Part shown: positions 36,952-45,083 of the stretch, piece after piece
Layout of the letters: the number at the start of each line of letters is the position of its first letter
How positions within the stretch are numbered: the stretch's first letter is position 1
Assembly (NCBI GenBank): GCA_025463765.1
Contig: JAODBC010000056.1
Location: forward strand, 1 to 64,000
DNA length: 64,000 nucleotides
Source of the DNA: Subtercola sp.
GTDB taxonomy: Bacteria; Actinomycetota; Actinomycetes; Actinomycetales; Microbacteriaceae
Direction of reading: 5' to 3'
The notes under the pieces: generated by a model
What the model was told of the DNA's origin: nothing
The model's database searches: none
What the model saw: only the letters and a program-made list of their open reading frames with translations
Translations under genes and position numbers: made by a program

Positions 36952-37212
36952 ATGAATGCCATCGGTTACGCCGTCGAGGTCACGCACCTGTGGTTCGAGG
37001 CCGGCATTCCCAACCGGCTCGTCTGGCGCGGGCAGCGCTGGCGGGTGTCAGACACGCCGACCGAGCTCGATGAGCTCATGGCGATGCTCACGCATCCGCC
37101 GGCCCTGGTCGGCTGGCGGTTTCAGGCCACCAACCACGTCGGCGACAGCAGGGTGTTCGACGTGGTTCAAGGCGACGCCGAGACGTGGGTCGTGGCGAAG
37201 GTCTACGGCTAG
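36952..37212 (+). CDS. Small conserved-looking protein of unknown function
   Basis: The 86-residue protein reads MNAIGYAVEVTHLWFEAG at its start and contains WRGQRWRVSD and PALVGWRFQATN, a compact Trp-rich beta fold with some likeness to DUF6504-type proteins. ATG at 36952 follows AGGAGAG by about four bases, better than earlier starts at 36901 or 36907. A TCGAA inverted repeat at 36921-36936 lies just upstream. The function is not recognised. Confidence 0.55.
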   Translation: MNAIGYAVEVTHLWFEAGIPNRLVWRGQRWRVSDTPTELDELMAMLTHPPALVGWRFQATNHVGDSRVFDVVQGDAETWVVAKVYG

Positions 37213-37281
37213 TCCATGAGACGCTGACGGCACTCGAGAACGCGTTACACGAGGTCGACGTGAACGAACTGATTGTGCCGA

Positions 37282-39786
37282 TCAGGCGTCGACGAGCGCG
37301 GGCGGACGATCGGTCGATGTGTCGCCCGTCGACGCCGGCTCGTCGAAACGTTCGAGTTTCGCGCCCTCGACGTCGACATCGGGAGTGATCTTGTCGAGCC
37401 AGCGGGGGAGCCACCAGGCCTTCTCGCCGAGCAGGTGCATTGCAGCGGGAATCAAGAGCAGCCGCACGATGAAGGCGTCGATCAGAACGCCCACGGCGAG
37501 ACCGAAGCCGATCGTGCGTGCTTCGACGAGGTCGCCGAAGACGAAGCCGCCGAACACCGAGACCATGATGATGCCGGCCGCAACGACCACGGGGCGGGCG
37601 CTGCGCAGGCCGGCGTTGACGGCCTTGCGCGCCTCCATGCCGTGCACATGCGCTTCACGCATGCCCGATGTTATGAAGAGCTGGTAGTCCATTGCCAGGC
37701 CGAAGATGATGCCGATCAGCAGAATCGGCAAGAAGCTCAGAATGGGGCCGGGGTCGTGGATTCCGAAGACCGACCCGAGCCAGCCCCACTGATAGACGGC
37801 GGTGACGGCTCCGAAGGTGGCGAGCACGGTGAGCAGGAATCCGGCAGTGGCGATGAGCGGAACCGCGATCGACCGGAACACCAGAATCATGATCAGTATC
37901 GACAGGCCGAGCACAATGATGAGGTAGATCGGCAGAATACCTGCCAGCTTGGCTGAGATGTCGATGTTGATGGCGGTGAGCCCCGTGACTCCGATGGTGA
38001 CGCCGAGCTGGTTGTCGAGCGAACTCGACAGGCTTCGCAGGTCGGTCACGACCTGTTCCGTGCTCTCGGCGGAGGGCCCGTCTGAGGGGATGACCTGAAA
38101 GATGACCGTTCGATTGTCGGCGGATGCCCCGGCGGGCGCCGCGGCCACCACATTGTTCACCGCAAGTAGTTTGTCTGCGACATTCGCTTCGAGGCCCGTG
38201 AGCGCTGCCGCATCAGACGTCGTGGGAAGGTTCGCGACCACGATGATGGCGCCGTTCAGGCCCGCCCCGAAGGCGTGGTCGATTTGGGAGTACGACTTGT
38301 ACGCGGTCGAATCCGACGGCTGAGACGTGCCGTCGGGCAGCGCAAGCCGCATCGAGAGCGCCGGAATCGCCACGATCAGCAGCGCGATGACGCCGGCCGC
38401 CAGAATGATGATCGGGTGCCGTGTGGCGAGTGTTCCCTCTTTGCGGGCCTTCGTCTCGACGTGCTCGGGCGTGTGCTCGGCCACAGAAGCGTGCTTCTGC
38501 GCGCCGAGTGCCGCGCGTTCTTTCTTGGGCAGCACACGCACCCCGGCAAGCGACATCAGCGCGGGCGTCAGGGTGAGCGCAACGAGAACGGCGATGCCCA
38601 CGCACACGGCCCCGGCGGTGCCCATCAGCCCCAAGAATCCGATTCCAGTCACGTTGAGGGCGGCGAGAGCGATGATCACCGTGATACCGGCGAACAGCAC
38701 CGCGTTACCCGACGTGCCATTGGCCAGCCCGATCGACTCGCGCACGGGCACTCCGGCGCGCAGTTGCCGCCGGTGGCGATTGAGGATGAACAGCGAGTAG
38801 TCGATTCCCACCGCGAGCCCGAGCATCAGACCCAGGGTGACCGTGGCCGACGACATCGAGACGACGCTCGAGAAGGCCAGAACTCCGAGCGCCCCCACGC
38901 CGACTCCGACGAACGACGACAGCAGCGGCAGACCGGCCGCGATCAACGAGCCGAGCATGACGAACAGCACGATCGCCGCGATCAGCACACCCACGATCTC
39001 GCCGGCGCTGACGCCCACGGTGATGGAGGTCATGGTCGACGAGTAGTTCACGTCGACGCCCGGAATGGATGTCGCGTTGATGGCATCGACGGCCGCCTGC
39101 TTGTCGTCGGGCGTGACGTCGGCGGTCGACTTGTCGAAGACGACCGTCGCAACCGCCGTCGAGCCGTCTGTCGAGACGGTCTGAATCTTCGCCGACGCGT
39201 TGAGCAGCCGCTGGCCGTCGGTCAGTTGCGTCTGCTGGGTGGCGAGATCGGCCTTGTTCTGATCGAGGGTGGCCCGTTGGCTGGCGAGTTGATCGGCGGC
39301 GCCTGCGGGAGCATTCGCGCCGGCCGCCGTGAGCTGCGCCTTCGCCTGGTCGAGCTGCGCCTGGCCGGCGTCGAGCTGTGCCGTTGCCGTGGTGATCTGC
39401 GCGGCGGCATCGGTGAGCTTGGTCTGCTGGGCCTGGCGATCGGCTTCGGTCTGGAAGGGATTGATGGTCGAGCTGACGCCCGAAGTGTCGCCGGCTGCTG
39501 TGAGGGCGTCGACGATGTCGGTCTGCTGGTCGGCCGTGAACTTCGAACCGTCGCTGGTCGAGAAGACCACCTGGCCCGTGCCGCGGTCGGCATCGGGAAG
39601 CGACGCCTGCAGCTGGTCGGCCACATTCTGGGCTGGGGTGCCCGAGATCGAGAAGGTGCTCGCGAGGGTACCGCCGAACAGCGCGAATCCTGCTCCGACT
39701 CCGGCGAGAACGACGACCCACACCACGATGACGAGCCAGGCGCGTTTGGCGGCCGCGAGCCCCAGACGTTGCAGAAGGGTGGCCAT
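37282..39786 (-). CDS. MMPL family RND transporter
   Basis: The 834-residue protein has about twelve membrane spans in two halves, with MMPL/SSD motifs GIDYSLFILNRHRRQL in the first half and FGLAMDYQLFITSGMREAH in the second. The first extracytoplasmic loop (about residues 90-200) is rich in Gln/Ala/Asp heptads and should form a coiled-coil hairpin. Family members export lipids or hydrophobic compounds and cause drug resistance. ATG at 39786 follows GAGAGG. It is divergent from a TetR gene, the usual control arrangement. Confidence 0.92.
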   Translation of the reverse strand: MATLLQRLGLAAAKRAWLVIVVWVVVLAGVGAGFALFGGTLASTFSISGTPAQNVADQLQASLPDADRGTGQVVFSTSDGSKFTADQQTDIVDALTAAGDTSGVSSTINPFQTEADRQAQQTKLTDAAAQITTATAQLDAGQAQLDQAKAQLTAAGANAPAGAADQLASQRATLDQNKADLATQQTQLTDGQRLLNASAKIQTVSTDGSTAVATVVFDKSTADVTPDDKQAAVDAINATSIPGVDVNYSSTMTSITVGVSAGEIVGVLIAAIVLFVMLGSLIAAGLPLLSSFVGVGVGALGVLAFSSVVSMSSATVTLGLMLGLAVGIDYSLFILNRHRRQLRAGVPVRESIGLANGTSGNAVLFAGITVIIALAALNVTGIGFLGLMGTAGAVCVGIAVLVALTLTPALMSLAGVRVLPKKERAALGAQKHASVAEHTPEHVETKARKEGTLATRHPIIILAAGVIALLIVAIPALSMRLALPDGTSQPSDSTAYKSYSQIDHAFGAGLNGAIIVVANLPTTSDAAALTGLEANVADKLLAVNNVVAAAPAGASADNRTVIFQVIPSDGPSAESTEQVVTDLRSLSSSLDNQLGVTIGVTGLTAINIDISAKLAGILPIYLIIVLGLSILIMILVFRSIAVPLIATAGFLLTVLATFGAVTAVYQWGWLGSVFGIHDPGPILSFLPILLIGIIFGLAMDYQLFITSGMREAHVHGMEARKAVNAGLRSARPVVVAAGIIMVSVFGGFVFGDLVEARTIGFGLAVGVLIDAFIVRLLLIPAAMHLLGEKAWWLPRWLDKITPDVDVEGAKLERFDEPASTGDTSTDRPPALVDA

Positions 39787-39895
39787 GACAAACCTCTCGG
39801 TCGAGAAACGGATGCCGAGCATCCGTGGTGAGCCGAAACGGTTCTTGGTCAGTACTCAGGCACGGACCGCGTCGTCGAGGTCGAGCATATCAATA

Positions 39896-39916
39896 CGCAA
39901 CGTAACGTAATGTGCG
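39896..39916. promoter_or_regulatory. Candidate operator between MMPL and TetR genes
   Basis: CGCA-N3-TA-N3-TA-N3-TGCG is symmetric over 21 bases and includes the direct repeat AACGTAACGTAA. It overlaps an ATG at 39910, which argues that the TetR gene starts downstream of it. Confidence 0.4.
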
Positions 39917-39942
39917 AATTGGCTGTGAGCTACGCTCGTCAC

Positions 39943-40530
39943 GTGGAGAAGGTCGGGCGCAAGCGCAGCGAAGAGGCACGAGCGGCGGTATTACGCGCCA
40001 TGCGCGAGTTGGTAACGGAGCAGGGCTATTCGCATGTGACCATCGAGAAGATCGCAGCTCGGGCGCGTGTGGGCAAGCCCACCATCTATCGGTGGTGGCA
40101 GTCGAAGAACGCGATTCTGGCGGAGTGCGTGTTGAGCGGCGAGGTGCTGCCGACTCCGGTCGAGCCCACCTCGCCCACCGGGCAGGCCGACGACGCGGCC
40201 GAGTGGCTGCACGCGGTTCTCGCGTACATCGACGCGAATGCGCCGCTGCTGCGCGGCATCGTGGCGGCGGCGTTCGAAGACGCGGCCGTCGCCGAACAAC
40301 TCAGCATCCACCTCGCCTACCCCATCGAGGCTGTGCTTCAACAGTGGGCGAGCATATCGGGCCCCCGCTCGCCGGCGACAGAGCTGTCGGCACGTGCGCT
40401 GGCCCAATTGTTCATGGGCGCCATCGTCTACCGGCTGTCGCGAACGCCGAGCGACGTTGCAGCGGGCGACGACCCGATGGAGGAGCTGTTCGACATGCTC
40501 GTGTCGCGGTTGCGTATCGCAGCTTCGTGA
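39943..40530 (+). CDS. TetR/AcrR family regulator of the MMPL exporter
   Basis: The HTH domain runs from about residue 8 to 55 and includes HVTIEKIAARARVGKPTIYRWWQSK, and the C-terminal domain is of the TetR_C type seen near exporters. GTG at 39943 gives a protein starting MEKVGRKRSEEAR; ATG at 39910 is an alternative but falls within the putative operator. It is divergent from the MMPL gene and probably its repressor (inference). Confidence 0.88.
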   Translation: MEKVGRKRSEEARAAVLRAMRELVTEQGYSHVTIEKIAARARVGKPTIYRWWQSKNAILAECVLSGEVLPTPVEPTSPTGQADDAAEWLHAVLAYIDANAPLLRGIVAAAFEDAAVAEQLSIHLAYPIEAVLQQWASISGPRSPATELSARALAQLFMGAIVYRLSRTPSDVAAGDDPMEELFDMLVSRLRIAAS

Positions 40531-40587
40531 CTTCTCAGCGACCGTAGGCTTCGTCAGCGATCGCCTGATACTCATCTGCGCAGCAGG

Positions 40588-42606
40588 CTACATGATCGCC
40601 CCGATGTACGAATACTTGACGAAGACTTCAGAGGCGAGGTGTGCCTCTTCGAGCACGCCCTGAATCGCCGTCAGCATGTACTTGGAATCCCAGCCCATAT
40701 AGAGGTACCGGTTCTCATCGAGCTGATCCCAGTGGCCGTTCCAGGCCTGGGCCTCGTAGATGGGCCCGCCGCGGCTGTCGCTGAACACCACGACGTCGGC
40801 CCGGGCATCCGCCCACAACCGCTTGAAGATGCGGTTGAAGAGGTGTTTGACGTCGTACACCTCCCAGTGCTCGCCGCGGTACTCGACGTATTCGAATTCA
40901 CGTTCCCAGCCCCGCGGCCAGCCGCGCCGTTTCTGCGCGTCGAGAATGGGGGTGAGGTCGTCGTCGTCGATGCCCGACACCGCCGAGCGAGGCCACACGC
41001 GCAAGAACGTCTCGGTGAGCTGCACGGTGCGCTCGGCGATCGCTGCCGTCGTCCATGCCGCCACCTCGCAGAGCTGCTGTGTCACCGGCACGTCGCTCTG
41101 GGCATAGAGGGCGCGTTTCTGCACGAAGGGGGCGTCGAAGGCCCGCTCGGCCAGCGACTGCTCGAGAAGAGTGAGATTGCCCAGCGTCTGGGCGAGCGCC
41201 CGGTGGCTGTTCTGCTCGTCGTCGGTATAGTCGGCCCAGGCGCGCTCGCCGTCGCCGCTCCAGTTGTCGCCCGGGGTCAGCGGAACGATGTGCTCAAGAT
41301 CGAGCCCGTTCAGTCGCTCGAGGCTTTCAACCTCGGCGATGCGCCCGAGCACATACACGGCGTGGGGCAGCTCACTGTACTTCAGGGCCACGCGTACGCG
41401 CTCGTCAGATGGTGTGATGCGCGAGATCGCGCGAACGAGGTTCTCAGACCCCTGCTGCCGGGCCCGGCACAGCCGGGCGACCAGCCGGTCGGTGCTGATG
41501 CCCACGACGGTACGCCGCAGCAGCAGAGACTGGATGTTCTCCAGAATGCCGATCAACGCGCCCCGTGTCGCCGTGCCGAGCGTGTAGTCGCGGTACGCCC
41601 TCATGACGAGCGGGTACGTTCCGCGCCCGAACGTGTTCACGTAGGCGAGCTGCCGCGCCACCTCGGCGTCGGGCTCCAGCGCCGGGTTCAGCAGCACCCG
41701 ATAAGCGGCAGAGTACTCTCGCCAGCGCGCCGCCGACGAACGGAGCGTATGGAGGTCGAGCCGCGGAAACTGCTGCCGAAAAGCGTCGTACACTCCGCGC
41801 TCGCCGACGACAGCCACCTCACGCCCGGTGGTCATCACCAGGTAGTGTCGCCAGAACCCGGCGATGAACTCGCCCGTGTTCTGCTCGATCGGCACCCAGT
41901 AGTCGTCTTCGATCTCGCTCTGCTCGGCGTGCGAGAGGCCCATGAGCACGTAGTTGTGAATCAGCTCGTGGTCGCGCAGCGGCTCGCCGGTGGAGTTGAG
42001 GCTCTCGAAGATCTGCTGTGCGTTCGCGTCAGCGCCGAGGGTGATGGCTACGTGCTCGAGCTTCTGCAGCCCGCGCCAGATGCGTGGCACCTCGTCGACC
42101 CGCACCTGTGAGCGAAAGAAGGCGTAGTTGTCGTCGAAACGAGAGTCGCGAAGTTCGTCGTGCGCGGGCCGGCTCGCCAGAACCACGCTCTCGAACACCT
42201 GCGCCCAGGCGCGGTGCGGTCGCAGCTTGGTTCTGGAGGGGTCGGATGCCCGTACCAGCACCCTCTCGAGTTCACCCGCGAGCACGGGGTCGGTGTCGCG
42301 AATCGTGTGGTGCAGTGCCGCCACGAGCAGCATCAGCGTGGTGATGCGCTGCTGCCCGTCGATGAGCACCAGCTCGGAATCGGTGCTCTCGTCGGTGTTC
42401 AGCGTCGACAAGATGGAGCCGAGAAAATGGGTGTGCCGGGCATCCGAATCGGCCACGGCGCGAATGTCGCCCAGAAGCTGCTCGCAACCGCCGATGTCCC
42501 ACCGGTACTGCCGCTGATAGACGGGTACGACGATGGTGGTTTCTTCGGCAGAGAGCCAGGCCATCGTCTTGACGGCGGTCGCTTCGACATTCGCGGCGGT
42601 AACCAT
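40588..42606 (-). CDS. DUF262 and DUF1524 protein (GmrSD-like, putative defence nuclease)
   Basis: The N-terminal DUF262 domain shows VPVYQRQYRWD and the nucleotide-handling motif LIDGQQRITTL. A DUF1524 His-Me finger nuclease follows, with LEHIVPL near residue 438 and LGNLTLLEQSLAERAFD. This architecture defines GmrSD-type type IV restriction enzymes and relatives such as SspE. Beyond residue about 540 there is an extra domain of about 130 residues (REFEYVEYRGEHWEVYD) that I do not recognise. It stands alone, convergent with the TetR gene. Confidence 0.85.
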   Translation of the reverse strand: MVTAANVEATAVKTMAWLSAEETTIVVPVYQRQYRWDIGGCEQLLGDIRAVADSDARHTHFLGSILSTLNTDESTDSELVLIDGQQRITTLMLLVAALHHTIRDTDPVLAGELERVLVRASDPSRTKLRPHRAWAQVFESVVLASRPAHDELRDSRFDDNYAFFRSQVRVDEVPRIWRGLQKLEHVAITLGADANAQQIFESLNSTGEPLRDHELIHNYVLMGLSHAEQSEIEDDYWVPIEQNTGEFIAGFWRHYLVMTTGREVAVVGERGVYDAFRQQFPRLDLHTLRSSAARWREYSAAYRVLLNPALEPDAEVARQLAYVNTFGRGTYPLVMRAYRDYTLGTATRGALIGILENIQSLLLRRTVVGISTDRLVARLCRARQQGSENLVRAISRITPSDERVRVALKYSELPHAVYVLGRIAEVESLERLNGLDLEHIVPLTPGDNWSGDGERAWADYTDDEQNSHRALAQTLGNLTLLEQSLAERAFDAPFVQKRALYAQSDVPVTQQLCEVAAWTTAAIAERTVQLTETFLRVWPRSAVSGIDDDDLTPILDAQKRRGWPRGWEREFEYVEYRGEHWEVYDVKHLFNRIFKRLWADARADVVVFSDSRGGPIYEAQAWNGHWDQLDENRYLYMGWDSKYMLTAIQGVLEEAHLASEVFVKYSYIGAIM

Positions 42607-42662
42607 AACGGTCGAGTCTAATTGACGTGAGCGCGTCTCGAGGTGCTCGTCGGGCGCCGATG

Positions 42663-42681
42663 TTAGGCTCGCCTAAGTTGG
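42663..42681 (+). promoter_or_regulatory. Iron-box-like (IdeR/DtxR) site
   Basis: TTAGGCTCGCCTAA forms a perfect six-base inverted repeat with a two-base spacer. The 19-base stretch from 42663 agrees with the IdeR/DtxR consensus at about 13 positions. It lies about 50 bases upstream of the dioxygenase-like gene. The match is partial, so a different regulator is possible. Confidence 0.4.
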
Positions 42682-42730
42682 GCCTGTAAAAACGCGCTGG
42701 CCCTACCAACGAAAGGGCATGATTCACATC

Positions 42731-43504
42731 ATGGGTTACATCAAATGCGCCGCTCTCGAAGAGACCGGCTATGTCGTACTCGACAAGTACAACCAAGAGC
42801 TCGACCCCAAGGAATGGCTCGACATCGAGTACAACGATTGGAAGAGCTCGGGTGACACCCGGTTCGCTCCGCTCGCGAGTGCTTTCGGCGAGATCGAGTG
42901 CAACGGCTTCTGGAACCACAAGCCGCCGCGCACCGACAAAGACGGTGTGTTCATCGATTCGCAGGTCGCGAAGGCCCCGAACCTGACCCGTCGGGCTCAG
43001 GAACCGGGCGCCAACATCGGTCGTTGCCGAGTCATCGAACTGCAGCCGAACGTCTACGCCGACACCCTCTACAACCTGCACCAAGACGACAACAACCGCC
43101 TCAACCCCGACGGCACCGGCTGGGTCGTGCGCGGGTTCTTCAATCTCACCGACGACAAAGACAGTTTCTTCGTCTTGCGCGAGAACCGAACCGACCCCCA
43201 GGGCGAAACCCGAATCGCGCTGCCGGCGGGCGCTCAGCTGATCGTCGACACCCAGCGCCTCTGGCACGCGGCAACCCACCCCGGCCCCGACCCGCGCTAC
43301 TGCCTCATCACGTCGTGGACCTCTGGCCCCGAACTCGACGCCTACATCGAGAAGTACAACGGCGTGAATCACGTCGAGAACGTCGAGGTCGACCAAGATG
43401 TGCTCGACGCCGGTCAGGCCGAGCAGGCTCGCCGGCTCGCCGCCCGTGCCGCCGCTCTCGCTGCCCGCGGGCAGAAGGAGCAGGCGGTGATGAGCGAGGC
43501 GTAA
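42731..43504 (+). CDS. Putative Fe(II)/2-oxoglutarate dioxygenase-fold protein
   Basis: The 257-residue protein contains H117-x-D119 in YNLHQDDN, followed about 60 residues later by H179/H183 in LWHAATHPGPDPRY with an Arg after them. That order and spacing match the facial triad and 2OG-binding Arg of cupin-fold dioxygenases. The assignment is by pattern, not by family recognition. The C-terminus is an Ala/Arg/Gln-rich helix. GAAAGGG lies 13 bases before ATG 42731 and only one base before ATG 42719, so the start is uncertain. An iron-box-like site upstream and a very strong terminator downstream isolate it as one unit. Confidence 0.55.
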   Translation: MGYIKCAALEETGYVVLDKYNQELDPKEWLDIEYNDWKSSGDTRFAPLASAFGEIECNGFWNHKPPRTDKDGVFIDSQVAKAPNLTRRAQEPGANIGRCRVIELQPNVYADTLYNLHQDDNNRLNPDGTGWVVRGFFNLTDDKDSFFVLRENRTDPQGETRIALPAGAQLIVDTQRLWHAATHPGPDPRYCLITSWTSGPELDAYIEKYNGVNHVENVEVDQDVLDAGQAEQARRLAARAAALAARGQKEQAVMSEA

Positions 43505-43517
43505 GCCGCGACATCCT

Positions 43518-43567
43518 CACGAACGGCCGAGACCTGCACGTCTACGTGCTGGTCTCGGCCGTTCGTG
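43518..43567. terminator. 50-base near-perfect palindrome (terminator hairpin)
   Basis: A 17-base outer arm (CACGAACGGCCGAGACC) pairs perfectly with its complement, and an inner GCACGT-CT-ACGTGC completes the hairpin; the only mismatch is a T-T pair. It starts 13 bases after the dioxygenase-like stop codon. No U-tract follows, as is common for actinobacterial terminators. Confidence 0.75.
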
Positions 43568-43685
43568 CTGGTCTCGGCGCGACAGGTTACGCGCATGTGA
43601 CGAGCGACTGGATGCTCTCCCAGAGTTTCTCAACAGATTTCGCCCGACCCGCCACAGCCGGACGGTGCAGGCTTAGCGTTAAAGG

Positions 43686-45083
43686 GTGACCGACGCCGCT
43701 ACTGAGGTACCCACCATCTACAACGTCGCAGAGTTGCGTGCCTCCGGGCACGTGCAAAAGTCGCTGCGCACCGAGATCCGCGACAATCTGCTGCAGAAGC
43801 TGAGAACGGGTGAGAACCCGTGGCCCGGCATGCACGGGTTCGAATCCACGGTCATCCCGCAGCTCGAACGGGCGCTGCTGGCCGGCCACGACATCGTGCT
43901 GCTGGGCGAGCGCGGGCAGGGTAAGACGCGCCTGCTGCGCACGCTGAGCGGGCTGCTCGACGAGTGGACTCCGGTCATCGCCGGGTCTGAGCTGGGCGAG
44001 CATCCGTTCGATCCCATCACGCACGCGTCGAAGCGCCGCGCCGCCGAAGAGGGCGACGCGCTGGCGGTCGAGTGGCGGCACCGCCGCGAGCGGTATGTCG
44101 AGAAGCTCGCTACGCCCGACACCTCTGTCGCCGACCTCATCGGCGACGTCGACCCCATGAAGGTGGCCGACGGGCGTTCGCTGGGCGACCCCGAGACCAT
44201 TCACTTCGGGCTCATCCCGCGCAGCCACCGCGGCATCGTGGCCATCAACGAGCTGCCCGACCTCGCCGAGCGCATTCAGGTCGCGATGCTCAACGTCATG
44301 GAAGAGCGCGACATTCAGATTCGCGGCTACGTGCTGCGGCTGCCGCTCGACGTACTGGTCGTGGCCAGCGCGAACCCCGAAGACTATACGAACCGCGGGC
44401 GCATCATCACGCCGCTGAAAGACCGATTCGGCGCCGAGATTCGCACGCACTACCCGACGGCGCTCGCGGCCGAGGTCGCGGTCATCCGTCAGGAGGCAGA
44501 CCTGGTCGCCGAGGTGCCAGACCACCTCATCGAGATTCTGGCGCGCTTCACGAGAGCCCTGCGCGAATCGTCGTCGGTCGACCAGCGCAGCGGTGTGAGC
44601 GCTCGATTCGCCATCGCCGGCGCAGAGACCATCGCCGCGGCTGCGCTGCACCGAGCGGCTGTCACCGGTGACGAGGCGGTCGCCCGCGTCGTCGACCTCG
44701 AGACGGCCGTCGAAGTGCTGGGCGGCAAGATCGAGTTCGAGAGCGGCGAAGAGGGGCGTGAACAAGAGGTGCTGACCCACCTGTTGCGCGTCGCCACGGC
44801 CGACACCGTGCGCGAACACTTCAGAGAACTCGATTTCGCTCCGCTGGTCGACGCCATCGAAGCCGGCGCCATGGTGACGACCGGCGAGCGGATGACCGCC
44901 CGCGACGTTCTCGCCGGCCTGCCGCCCATCGGCGAATCCGAGCTGTACGACGACATCTTCGCCCGCGTGGGTGCGAAGACCGACGGGCAGATGGCTGCGG
45001 CCATCGAGCTCGCACTCGAGGGTCTGTACCTCGCCCGCAAGGTAGGCAAAGACAGCGACGGCATCGAGACGGTGTATGGCTGA
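43686..45083 (+). CDS. MoxR/ChlI-type AAA+ ATPase
   Basis: Walker A is GERGQGKTRLL (about residues 73-83). A Walker B-type strand IVAINELPDL, the MLNVMEERDIQIRGY segment and VVASANPEDY follow, as in Mg-chelatase I-subunit and MoxR ATPases. It overlaps by eight bases with the VWA-protein gene downstream. Such AAA-VWA pairs act as chaperone-like remodelling machines, often in metal insertion (family knowledge). GTG at 43686 follows AAAGG closely. The substrate is unknown. Confidence 0.9.
   Translation: MTDAATEVPTIYNVAELRASGHVQKSLRTEIRDNLLQKLRTGENPWPGMHGFESTVIPQLERALLAGHDIVLLGERGQGKTRLLRTLSGLLDEWTPVIAGSELGEHPFDPITHASKRRAAEEGDALAVEWRHRRERYVEKLATPDTSVADLIGDVDPMKVADGRSLGDPETIHFGLIPRSHRGIVAINELPDLAERIQVAMLNVMEERDIQIRGYVLRLPLDVLVVASANPEDYTNRGRIITPLKDRFGAEIRTHYPTALAAEVAVIRQEADLVAEVPDHLIEILARFTRALRESSSVDQRSGVSARFAIAGAETIAAAALHRAAVTGDEAVARVVDLETAVEVLGGKIEFESGEEGREQEVLTHLLRVATADTVREHFRELDFAPLVDAIEAGAMVTTGERMTARDVLAGLPPIGESELYDDIFARVGAKTDGQMAAAIELALEGLYLARKVGKDSDGIETVYG

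Noticed and set aside
38275-39831. 518-residue + strand open frame opposite the MMPL gene
   Set aside because: Extreme Arg/Gly/Asp bias and no motif; the MMPL reading has membrane spans and family motifs.
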